A DNA stretch of 64,000 bases from Bacteroides faecium (GTDB taxonomy: Bacteria > Bacteroidota > Bacteroidia > Bacteroidales > Bacteroidaceae): NCBI RefSeq assembly GCF_012113595.1, contig NZ_CP050831.1:5518001-5582000 (forward strand), given 5' to 3'. The notes beneath the pieces were generated by a model. It saw nothing but the letters and a program-made list of their open reading frames with translations, made no database searches and had not been told where the DNA came from. How positions within the stretch are numbered: position 1 is the stretch's first letter; the number at the start of each line of letters is the position of its first letter. The position numbers and the translations under genes are program-made. Positions 42,753 through 51,243 of the stretch are shown here, piece after piece.

Positions 42753-42833
42753 TTCCTTTAAAAGGGACGATGCCTTCCTCGGTGTGCAACGGGTCGTTGC
42801 TTTAAAAGAAACGACCCGTTGGTTTTAAAGGAA
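42753..42833. other. Nested hairpin structure in a 480-bp gene-free stretch
   Basis: An outer 11-bp stem (TTCCTTTAAAA, 42753-42763, with TTTTAAAGGAA, 42823-42833) encloses a perfect 12-bp stem (CAACGGGTCGTT, 42787-42798, with AACGACCCGTTG, 42810-42821). It may serve as a terminator for the DJ-1-like gene or be part of a structured RNA. The rest of 42675-43158 holds only AT-rich sequence with no gene seen. Confidence 0.55.
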
Positions 42834-43158
42834 AATCAATGGGTATATCTCACTAATATTCAATCACTTAAAAGTTCAGGCTTAGGAAGCGAACATTACA
42901 ACACGAACACAAATAATATTCAACAAACAAGAATATCAAGGAGCCATACAAATACTTGAAATATATCTTCCTTTCCCATCTTATCTTCGGTTTCCACTTC
43001 TCTTTTCGTGCTAAAATAAGGAAAAACGAGACATCATAAAATTCCAAAATAAAAAATCTATCAGTCTAAAAGTTTGTATATTAGCAGCTTAAAGTTTTAT
43101 TGCAGAAAGTGGGATTTCGTCTAGGGGTATTACAAACTAAAGGTGTTAAAAAAAATAT

Positions 43159-44754
43159 ATGATTAAAGAGAAAGAGGGTTTTAATGCATTTTTACTTCAT
43201 TTTTTAGAAAGGTTGAACGGCTGTGAATCCATTGAGAAGAAAGTCACTGAATCTCTGACAGACATTTGTAATTACTATGGCTTCAAAAGAGGATTCGTGT
43301 ATCAGACAGACGGATTCCGTTATTTCTATTTGAAGGAAACGATTGGGAATGAGAACAATATCCTAAGACCTCGTTTTGAAATAAACGAGATGACAAAACA
43401 GCATATTGCCCATACAAAGAATAGGAATACTCCTTTTTATAGTAATAGAAATAAAGACACATCCCATGATGATATTGCCATAATGGATTTTTATAATGCG
43501 CAGTCATTATTAGTCCGTCAGTTTAAAGACTCAGAAGGAAAAATCATCGGATTTGTTGGATTTGCTGACAGAAATCAGACAAACCCGTTCACAGATGAGG
43601 AGTTGCAAATGATTCATCTTATATTAGATTCCCTGTCTAAAGAAATTGCTGTCCGCGAATATAAAGAAAGAGAAGTACGTGCCAGCAAAACTTTAGGCAG
43701 TATCATGAACAATATGGGAGTTGACATTTATGTCAATTCTTTCGATTCTCACGACATGTTATATGCCAACGAATCTATGGCTGCCCCATATGGCGGTGTC
43801 CAGCATTTCGAAGGGAAGAAATGCTGGGAAGCACTCTACACCGACAAAAAGGGGGAATGTGAGTTCTGCCCTAAAAAGCATTTGATAGATGAGAACGGAC
43901 TGCCTACCAAAGTTTACTCCTGGGATTATCAACGTCCGTTTGACAAATGCTGGTTTCGTGTATTCAGTGCAGCATTTGCCTGGATAGACGGCCAGATGGC
44001 ACATGTCATCACCAGCGTCGATATCGACCACCAAAAAACGATAGAAGAAGAACTGAGAATAGCCAAAGAGAAAGCTGAGAATCTGGACAGGTTAAAATCA
44101 GCTTTCCTAGCCAATATGAGCCACGAAATCCGCACTCCATTAAACGCGATTGTCGGCTTCGCCAGCCTTTTGGTCGAATCGGACGATAAAGAAGAACGGC
44201 AGGAGTACGTGAATATCATGCAGGAGAATACGGATTTACTCTTGCAACTGATATCCGACATTCTCGACTTGTCAAAGATAGAGGCAGGCACACTCGATTT
44301 CACGATGGATCATTTGGACATCAAGAGTTTCTGTGAGGATATAATGCGCAATTATGACATAAAAGAGGATAAGCCCGTACCTGTCCTGTTGACTCCCGAC
44401 CTGCCCGAATATTATATTTATACGGACAAGAAGCGCCTGATGCAGGTTATTACGAATTTCATAAACAATGCCCTCAAATTTACGGAGACAGGACAGATTA
44501 TTCTTGAATATCATCTGAAAGAAGGTGCGAACGAAATTGAATTTTCCGTCACAGACACAGGTATGGGCATTGCTCCCGAAAAAGTGGACAAGGTATTCGA
44601 CCGTTTCGTCAAGCTCAATTCTTTTTCAAAAGGTACAGGCTTGGGACTGTCCATTTGCAGAAGTATCGTCGAATATCTTGGCGGTACTATCGGTGTCAAA
44701 TCCGAATTAGGCACCGGCAGCCGCTTTTGGTTTACCCATCCCTATACAGCCTGA
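43159..44754 (+). CDS. Sensor histidine kinase with GAF-like and PAS domains
   Basis: A 531-residue kinase with no transmembrane segment and therefore probably cytoplasmic. A GAF-like region covers residues about 10-170. A PAS-like region covers about 180-300 and carries a Cys cluster (GKKCWEALYTDKKGECEFCP). HisKA follows with H322 in ANMSHEIRTPLNAIVGF, then HATPase_c with N, G1 and G2 boxes (NFINNALKF, DTGMGI, GTGLGLSI). It has no receiver domain. It lies 180 bp upstream of a hybrid kinase of related sequence, and no response regulator is adjacent. Confidence 0.9.
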   Translation: MIKEKEGFNAFLLHFLERLNGCESIEKKVTESLTDICNYYGFKRGFVYQTDGFRYFYLKETIGNENNILRPRFEINEMTKQHIAHTKNRNTPFYSNRNKDTSHDDIAIMDFYNAQSLLVRQFKDSEGKIIGFVGFADRNQTNPFTDEELQMIHLILDSLSKEIAVREYKEREVRASKTLGSIMNNMGVDIYVNSFDSHDMLYANESMAAPYGGVQHFEGKKCWEALYTDKKGECEFCPKKHLIDENGLPTKVYSWDYQRPFDKCWFRVFSAAFAWIDGQMAHVITSVDIDHQKTIEEELRIAKEKAENLDRLKSAFLANMSHEIRTPLNAIVGFASLLVESDDKEERQEYVNIMQENTDLLLQLISDILDLSKIEAGTLDFTMDHLDIKSFCEDIMRNYDIKEDKPVPVLLTPDLPEYYIYTDKKRLMQVITNFINNALKFTETGQIILEYHLKEGANEIEFSVTDTGMGIAPEKVDKVFDRFVKLNSFSKGTGLGLSICRSIVEYLGGTIGVKSELGTGSRFWFTHPYTA

Positions 44755-44762
44755 TAAAAGGA

Positions 44763-44797
44763 TATGCTATTACTCGCAGAAAGGCGAGTTTAGCATA
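44763..44797. other. Imperfect hairpin after the sensor kinase gene
   Basis: TATGCT and AGCATA flank a CTCGC-AGAAAG-GCGAG stem. No T run follows on the plus strand, so it is not a standard terminator. Confidence 0.4.
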
Positions 44798-44935
44798 AAA
44801 AAGAGTTAAAGCATCCGATAAAACAGACATTCCCGAAAATTAAATCATAGAAACAGGTTTCCAATCCGTTTTTTCACTACATTTGTCCTGCTAAAATAAA
44901 AACTATAAATAAAGATACCACAAACAAATACTTTT

Positions 44936-47900
44936 ATGGATATAAAAAAATGCCTATGGCTCTTTTTTTTATGTTTCTTGTCTGCACCATCCCTTCTAGC
45001 CCAAAGAAACGACATAGATATTTCTAATTACATTTTATGTATTAATTCATACGCAGAATCTACACCGTGGAGCAGCCGCATGATTTCTACCATATCAGAA
45101 TATGTTCAGAAAGACTCTCAATTGGCGATGTATGCAGAGCATATGAACACGCTGATGATAGATAACGACTCCATTTTGGAAGAATTCAAAAGCATGATTT
45201 CTCAAAAATACTCACAGCCACGTCCCCGATTATTGGTATTATTGGGGAGTCCTGCATTTACACTGAGAGATGAATACAGAAAATACTGGGGAGACATACC
45301 TATTGTTCTTTGTTCGGAAGAAGCCTTCCAAGGGCCACAAGAAGGTTATTTCCAAAAAAGAGCGACAGCCGCCGCCGACCGTGTTCCGGTGTCTCAGTTC
45401 GCCGATCCATATAATATGGTCTTCCTGTATTCTAACCTCTATCTTCGCGAGAATGTACAGCTAATCAACCATATAAATCCCCATATCAAGAAATTTATAT
45501 TTATCGGCGACGAACGGGAAATTAATTTAAGCAATAATTTAGATATTCAAGACGAATTAAAAACATCTCATCCTCATATAGAGTACCAGTTTATAACACC
45601 GAAAAAAATGACGACCAATCAATTGTTGGACTCACTATATCGTATCGACAACAAAACGACAGGCGTATTATTCGCATCCTGGTTTTATAAAACGACAGTT
45701 GCCAGCAATACATCATTGGTATCTAACGATCACAAACTTATCGTGACAACAACCGCCCCTCTATTCACTCTGAACATGACAGATATTACTGAGGAAAACG
45801 GGGGAATGATAGGTGGCTATACCTACAACCAAAAGAAATTCAACCAAAAATTAGTCGATGCCATCTCAGCCATTCTCCAGGGCAAACAAGCGAGGGAACT
45901 CCCTTTCTACATACCGTCAGACGGCGGTCCCATCATCAATTATACAGCATTACTCCGCAAAGGATTCTCCCCGTCCATGTGTCCTCCAAACACCCGTTTT
46001 CTGCATAAACCACTTTCATTTTGGGAACAAAACCAATATTTCATCATAGGCTCTTTATCTTTCATCTTTATACTTGCCTTGTTTTTCTTCTATCGTATCC
46101 ATAGCCTGAATATCATAAAGAAAATGCAACAAAAAGAAATAGACGCCATGGCTAATTATAAAAATCTGGTAAACAATATGCCTATCCTCTATATGCAGGA
46201 AGAACTGATTACGGATGAAAAAGGCATGCCTGTCGAACTGATTTATCGGAAAGTAAATGCTCATTTCGAAAAGAACTTCCTTCGCAAAGAAGAAATAATC
46301 GGCAAGAAAGCAAGCGAGATTTTCCCGGAATCAATGCCGGAATTTTTGTATTTCATAAAGAAAGCACTCGACGAAAACAAGGCAATCACTTTTCCTTATT
46401 ACTTCAAGAAAATCGATACTTTCTATGACGTAATACTCAAAGGAACACAGCACAGCAATATTATCGACGTATTCTGCCTGGACAGTACAGAGTTGCACAG
46501 GGCACAGCAGAAACTAAGTACCATCAACAATAAACTTTCCATGTCCCTCGAAGTGGCTAATATTGTGCCATGGAAATGGGACCTGCGAAGCCGCACTATC
46601 TTATGCGACATCAATAAACCGATAGAGCTTAGTACATTCGGGAAAGATGTATCCGAAGAACAACTGGCAGTGCCCGACAGGCAATATTTCTCCAAGATAT
46701 TCAAAGAAGACCGTACACGGGTAGAACAGGCTTACAAAGACTTGATAGAAGGCCGTTCGAATAAGGTAAAAGAAGAATACCGCATAGTGAACGTTCACAA
46801 GGGACTTCACAGAATAGACTGGGTAGAAGCCCAAGCCGCAGTTGAAACCCGGGACGATAAAGGAGAACCGCTGACTTTGGTGGGTTCCTCGCTGGTCATT
46901 ACCGAACGGAAGAAAATGGAGCAGGAACTGGTTAACGCCAAAAACCGTGCAGAAGAATCGAACCGTCTGAAATCTGCCTTCCTGGCAAATATGAGCCATG
47001 AGATACGCACTCCTCTGAATGCCATTGTCGGTTTCTCAGGCATATTGGCTTCTACCGAAGAGGAAGAGGAGAAACAAGAATACGTGAACATTATTGAAAG
47101 CAATAACACTTTATTATTGCAACTTATCAGTGATATTCTGGATTTATCCAAGATAGAAGCAGGCACACTTGATTTTAATTACTCCAATGTCAAGATTAAC
47201 GATTTGATGAGTGATTTGGAAAGCAGTTGCCAGTTAAAACTCAAATCAGATAAGGTAAAACTGGAATTTATAGCTCCCGCAGAGTCTTGTTGCGCGCATA
47301 TAGAGAAAAACAGATTATCCCAACTAATCATCAATCTCATAACAAATGCCATTAAATTCACCGAGCAGGGCAGCATCCGTTTCGGATACAAACGGCAAAA
47401 TGACGAATTATATTTTTATGTCACAGATACCGGTTGTGGTATCCCGCAGGATAAACAGGACAGCATCTTCGGACGCTTTGTCAAGTTGAACTCATTTGCG
47501 CAAGGTACAGGGCTGGGACTTTCAATCTGCCGTACTCTTGTTGATAATATGGGTGGTAAAATCGGCGTAGAGTCAGAGATAGGAAAAGGCTCTACATTTT
47601 GGTTTACATTACCCTACCAACAAGCGGAAATTGTAGAAAAAGCACCGGAAAAGGAAATACAGGCCATCAGTATCGAGAAAGACAAACTGGTGATTCTGAT
47701 TGCCGAGGACAACGAAAGCAATTATAAACTGTTCGAGTCTATTCTAAAATATGATTATCACCTGATACATGCCTGGGACGGAATGGAAGCCGTCAATCTG
47801 TTTAAGGAGCACAATCCGCAAATCGTATTGATGGACATCAATATGCCTGTCATGGATGGATACGAAGCCACTAAGGAGATTCGCAAATATTCTGCCAAAG

Positions 47901-48055
47901 TGCCGATTATAGCCATCACAGCCTTTGCTTTTGCTTCGGACGAACAACGGGTGATGGAAAGCGGGTTTGACGGTTATATGCCCAAGCCTATCAATGCCCG
48001 CTTGTTGAAAGCGCAACTGACCGACATCATGCAGAAGCGTATTATCCTGCTGTAA
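44936..48055 (+). CDS. Hybrid sensor kinase with periplasmic solute-binding-like domain and receiver
   Basis: A 1039-residue protein. A signal peptide (LWLFFLCFLSAPSLLA) leads a periplasmic domain of about 330 residues that resembles ABC-type substrate-binding proteins (RPRLLVLLGSPAFTL, IPIVLCSEEAF, GVLFASWFYK). One transmembrane segment follows at residues about 369-388. Then come two PAS-like regions, HisKA with H688, HATPase_c (NLITNAIKF, DTGCGI, GTGLGLSIC) and a receiver with D967 in IVLMDINMPVMDGYEA. It probably senses an external solute and passes phosphate within one chain or to a separate partner. No sugar-utilisation locus is adjacent, which is unlike classic Bacteroides hybrid systems. 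Confidence 0.9.
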   Translation: MDIKKCLWLFFLCFLSAPSLLAQRNDIDISNYILCINSYAESTPWSSRMISTISEYVQKDSQLAMYAEHMNTLMIDNDSILEEFKSMISQKYSQPRPRLLVLLGSPAFTLRDEYRKYWGDIPIVLCSEEAFQGPQEGYFQKRATAAADRVPVSQFADPYNMVFLYSNLYLRENVQLINHINPHIKKFIFIGDEREINLSNNLDIQDELKTSHPHIEYQFITPKKMTTNQLLDSLYRIDNKTTGVLFASWFYKTTVASNTSLVSNDHKLIVTTTAPLFTLNMTDITEENGGMIGGYTYNQKKFNQKLVDAISAILQGKQARELPFYIPSDGGPIINYTALLRKGFSPSMCPPNTRFLHKPLSFWEQNQYFIIGSLSFIFILALFFFYRIHSLNIIKKMQQKEIDAMANYKNLVNNMPILYMQEELITDEKGMPVELIYRKVNAHFEKNFLRKEEIIGKKASEIFPESMPEFLYFIKKALDENKAITFPYYFKKIDTFYDVILKGTQHSNIIDVFCLDSTELHRAQQKLSTINNKLSMSLEVANIVPWKWDLRSRTILCDINKPIELSTFGKDVSEEQLAVPDRQYFSKIFKEDRTRVEQAYKDLIEGRSNKVKEEYRIVNVHKGLHRIDWVEAQAAVETRDDKGEPLTLVGSSLVITERKKMEQELVNAKNRAEESNRLKSAFLANMSHEIRTPLNAIVGFSGILASTEEEEEKQEYVNIIESNNTLLLQLISDILDLSKIEAGTLDFNYSNVKINDLMSDLESSCQLKLKSDKVKLEFIAPAESCCAHIEKNRLSQLIINLITNAIKFTEQGSIRFGYKRQNDELYFYVTDTGCGIPQDKQDSIFGRFVKLNSFAQGTGLGLSICRTLVDNMGGKIGVESEIGKGSTFWFTLPYQQAEIVEKAPEKEIQAISIEKDKLVILIAEDNESNYKLFESILKYDYHLIHAWDGMEAVNLFKEHNPQIVLMDINMPVMDGYEATKEIRKYSAKVPIIAITAFAFASDEQRVMESGFDGYMPKPINARLLKAQLTDIMQKRIILL

Positions 48056-48068
48056 GGCAAGCAGTCGT

Positions 48069-48869
48069 CTAATAATTCAGCCACATTCTGAAAGAAGCCA
48101 TTTTATCTTTGCTGACGATGATTTTATCCTTGAAAGGCGGCAGTACATGGACGACAGATTTCCCCAAGAAGTAGGATTCGATACGCTGGATGGCATCAAT
48201 ACAGACCAACGTCTGACGGTTCGTGCGAAAGAACCGGTCGGGGTCCAGTTGCTCACACAATCTATCCAAAGCCAAATCAATAAGATATTCCCGGTTCTTG
48301 TGCGTCACGGCAAATGTCAATTTGTTCTCTGAATAAAAATAAGCAATATCACTGACTTGCAGGGTAAGCAGTTTCTCGCCACTGGAAATCAAAAAACGTG
48401 TGCGGTACTTTTTATGCGTAGACGAAGAGGATTCCTGTGCAACAGCAAGCTGCTGCAAGACTTCCATCATCCTGCTTTCAGCTTTGAAATCATGGATATA
48501 GTTTTTGCTCAGCCCCTCAAAACGCCGGATAGCCTGCAAGAGCCGTTCTTCATGAATCGGTTTCAAAAGATAATCGATGCTGTTCACCGTAAAAGCGCGC
48601 ACAGCGTATTCATCATAAGCAGTGGTAAACACAATCATGCTTTCAGGACGGGCTTGTTCTATAAAAAGGAACGAATTACCGTCCGTCAACTGAATATCCA
48701 GAAAAAGAATGTCAGGATGGGGATGCCGGGCGAACCACTCCACTGCTTCTTCAATATTCCCCGGCAATAACTGTACTTCCCAGTCGGGACGCAAAGCCGA
48801 TAAGGTGTCACAAAGCAGACGGGCAGCGGGAATCTCATCCTCTATTATAGCAGCTTTTATCTTACTCAT
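48069..48869 (-). CDS. LytTR-type response regulator
   Basis: A 266-residue regulator with a receiver domain (D58 in ILFLDIQLTDGNSFLF, Lys in DYLLKPIHEERL) and a C-terminal LytTR DNA-binding domain (FLISSGEKLLTLQVSDIAYFYSE, LDPDRFFRTNRQTLVCI). It overlaps the LytS-type kinase by 8 bp. It closes the RND efflux operon, so the pair probably controls that operon. It converges with the hybrid kinase gene with a 13-bp gap. Confidence 0.92.
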   Translation of the reverse strand: MSKIKAAIIEDEIPAARLLCDTLSALRPDWEVQLLPGNIEEAVEWFARHPHPDILFLDIQLTDGNSFLFIEQARPESMIVFTTAYDEYAVRAFTVNSIDYLLKPIHEERLLQAIRRFEGLSKNYIHDFKAESRMMEVLQQLAVAQESSSSTHKKYRTRFLISSGEKLLTLQVSDIAYFYSENKLTFAVTHKNREYLIDLALDRLCEQLDPDRFFRTNRQTLVCIDAIQRIESYFLGKSVVHVLPPFKDKIIVSKDKMASFRMWLNY

Positions 48870-49920
48870 GGAGCAAAGGTATTTTTACTGTAAACTCTTG
48901 CAAATTATTCTCTATCACAATATCACGATTGCACAGCAACTTATAGCGGGCAGACAGATTTTTTAATCCTGTACCGAAAGCGGTCGCACTCTTCTTAGCC
49001 TGTATCCGGTTTCTGACCACCAGTTCTTTCTCCTTTTCGAGATAGAAAAGTTCAATGGTCATCGGTTTTCCCATATGGATAACATTGTGTTTTATCACAT
49101 TTTCCGCCAGCAGTTGGATAGTGAGCGGTGGAATCTGAGAGTCCAGGCAAACTTCCGGCAGACGGTTATCAATATGGATACAATCTCCCAATCGCACCCG
49201 GTGCAGGAAAATATAAGAATTCAGAAAATCCAGTTCTTCCCGTAAGGTTGTCAGCCGTTGATTCTGGCACTGAAGCGTATAGCGATACACATCAGAAAGA
49301 TGCTGGGTGAACAGTTCCGCATTGGCCGGGTTGTAACGGATTTCAGAAATCAATGTATTCAGACTATTAAACAAGAAATGGGGATTCAACTGGTTTTGCA
49401 AAGCAGTATAGCGTGCCGTATTGTTTTCTTCTTGCAGGGCGGCCGCTTCTTGTTGCAATTTCAATGCATTCCGCATGGAACGATTCGCCAACAACAATCC
49501 CAAAATGACCAGTTCCACCAGCCACACCGTTATCAGAATCCGCCATCCGCCATTGGGAAACATAAACGGACGGGCAGCCCCCGCCAGCAGTTTGGCTGTT
49601 ATCAGCAAACCGTAGTTCAATAAGAAGAACATTCCCATTACGACCACATAGACGGATATTAATTTCCAACGACGGTGCAGGTTCAGCGCGTATTGATTAT
49701 CCATCCATGTGCTCAATCGTATCGTCGCATATCCCAATACATTAAATGCCAGTATAAAGAAAGCCAGTGTGCCGGCAGAATGAAATACATCGGCAACCTT
49801 ATCGGGAAAGGTAGCATAATTAATCAATAACAGAAAAGAGAATACTCCCAGTCCTGAAAATAACGCTACATATAATAAGGTATTCAACTTCATATTCATA
49901 TCGCAACCGGTTCTTTTCAT
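48862..49920 (-). CDS. LytS-type sensor histidine kinase
   Basis: A 352-residue kinase with about four transmembrane segments in residues 10-145 and the His_kinase motif with H181 in QLNPHFLFNSLNTLISEIRYNP. The ATP-binding part is ENVIKHNVIHMG and GTGLKNLSARYKLLC. ATG codons at residues 8 and 10 are alternative starts. It pairs with the LytTR regulator, and the two follow the RND efflux genes. Confidence 0.9.
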   Translation of the reverse strand: MKRTGCDMNMKLNTLLYVALFSGLGVFSFLLLINYATFPDKVADVFHSAGTLAFFILAFNVLGYATIRLSTWMDNQYALNLHRRWKLISVYVVVMGMFFLLNYGLLITAKLLAGAARPFMFPNGGWRILITVWLVELVILGLLLANRSMRNALKLQQEAAALQEENNTARYTALQNQLNPHFLFNSLNTLISEIRYNPANAELFTQHLSDVYRYTLQCQNQRLTTLREELDFLNSYIFLHRVRLGDCIHIDNRLPEVCLDSQIPPLTIQLLAENVIKHNVIHMGKPMTIELFYLEKEKELVVRNRIQAKKSATAFGTGLKNLSARYKLLCNRDIVIENNLQEFTVKIPLLHE

Positions 49921-49936
49921 ACAAAATTACTATTTT

Positions 49937-51241
49937 TTAGCGATAATCATAGCCATGAAGGGCTTTTATTAATTCCGAGTAATGTCCTTGTGCCGCCGCT
50001 TTCGCTTGTACATAGTTTACTTGGGAAGTCTGCCGATAGGTTTGCGCATCAATAACTTCTACCACAGATACCTTTCCTTCATTGTAACGTTCCACAGCTT
50101 TCGCCTCGTTCTCTTCGGCTTTTGCCAACGAACTTTCACTCAAACGTACACGCTCGATAGCCTGCGACAATGCCTTGCGCGCTACACCCACTTCTAGTTC
50201 TACCTGGTCTACGACTTTGTTCAGATTATCTTCCGCCATTCCGATGCGTAAGGAAGAAGCACGTTTCTCGCTTTTCCGTTTTCCCCATTCAAAAATAGGA
50301 ACGGATACTTTGGCGTAAACGGCGTAGTTAGGGTCTAAGTCTTTCTTGAAATTATAGCCGGGAGACGAATAACTGCCATCTACTCCTACATAAAATTGAG
50401 GTTTGAATTGTGAATCATTCAACTTTTTAGAACTCTCGGCGATGCGGATACGGTCATAAGCCATCCGGATTTCAGGACGGGTCATTCCGGTGGAGAGCCA
50501 TAGAGAATCGTTCATTGCCACCAACGGTATCTGGGAATCCAGTTCTGTCGTATTTTCCAATTGAAGCCCAATCATAGAGTTCAATGCCATCCTGCCTGTT
50601 TCAAAATTACTTTGTGCCTGGAGCAGTTGATATTCCGCTTCATTCAACTTCACTTCCGCCATCAATAAATCCTGCGGGTCTACAAGCCCCACTTCTACCC
50701 TTTCCTTAATTGTCTTTACGAGAGAGGCTATCGAATTACGGAAGTCTTCGGCAACGGACACAATCTCCTGCCGGGCTACGGCACTCCAATATTGCATATC
50801 CGTCTGATAGCAGACTGCATCATTCAGCATGTTCGCCTGGTTGCTTGCAAACGATTGCTGATGTTGCGCCATTCGGATAGATTCCAGTACACGTCCGCCT
50901 GTATAAACCGGTTGCAGGATGGAAAGCGAAGCTCCATAGTTCAAATTCTTTCCTTCCACAGTCTTCGACAATCCTAGGGAAGGGACATCCAAAGTTAATT
51001 CCAGCGGATTGCCTGTGTACTGGAAATTGGCGGCTCCCGAAAGTTTCGGTTTCAAATCCGCGCGTGCAGACTTCTCTATTTCCACACTGGCAGCAATGTT
51101 CTTTTCTGCCGCTTTCAGGTCATGATTATAATCCAATGCCATCATCCGGTATTTCTCCAGCAGGGGGCTTTGCTGCGCCATGGCGGGTAAAGCCAGAAAA
51201 GCGCAACAGTAAAACAACGGACAAATTATTCTTTTCTTCAT
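49937..51241 (-). CDS. TolC-family outer-membrane channel of the RND pump
   Basis: A 434-residue protein with a signal peptide (LFYCCAFLALPAMA) and two efflux-channel repeats (AAEKNIAASVEIEKSARADLKPKLS; VYTGGRVLESIRMAQHQQSFASNQAN; the second half ending YNEGKVSVVEVIDAQTYRQTSQVNYVQAKAAAQGHYSELIKALHGY). It lies 2 bp after the RND pump gene. It forms the outer-membrane duct of the tripartite pump. Confidence 0.9.
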   Translation of the reverse strand: MKKRIICPLFYCCAFLALPAMAQQSPLLEKYRMMALDYNHDLKAAEKNIAASVEIEKSARADLKPKLSGAANFQYTGNPLELTLDVPSLGLSKTVEGKNLNYGASLSILQPVYTGGRVLESIRMAQHQQSFASNQANMLNDAVCYQTDMQYWSAVARQEIVSVAEDFRNSIASLVKTIKERVEVGLVDPQDLLMAEVKLNEAEYQLLQAQSNFETGRMALNSMIGLQLENTTELDSQIPLVAMNDSLWLSTGMTRPEIRMAYDRIRIAESSKKLNDSQFKPQFYVGVDGSYSSPGYNFKKDLDPNYAVYAKVSVPIFEWGKRKSEKRASSLRIGMAEDNLNKVVDQVELEVGVARKALSQAIERVRLSESSLAKAEENEAKAVERYNEGKVSVVEVIDAQTYRQTSQVNYVQAKAAAQGHYSELIKALHGYDYR

Positions 51242-51243
51242 TT

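Noticed and set aside
44763..44797. Hairpin after the first sensor kinase as a terminator
   Set aside because: No T run follows on the plus strand, so it was kept only as an inverted repeat.
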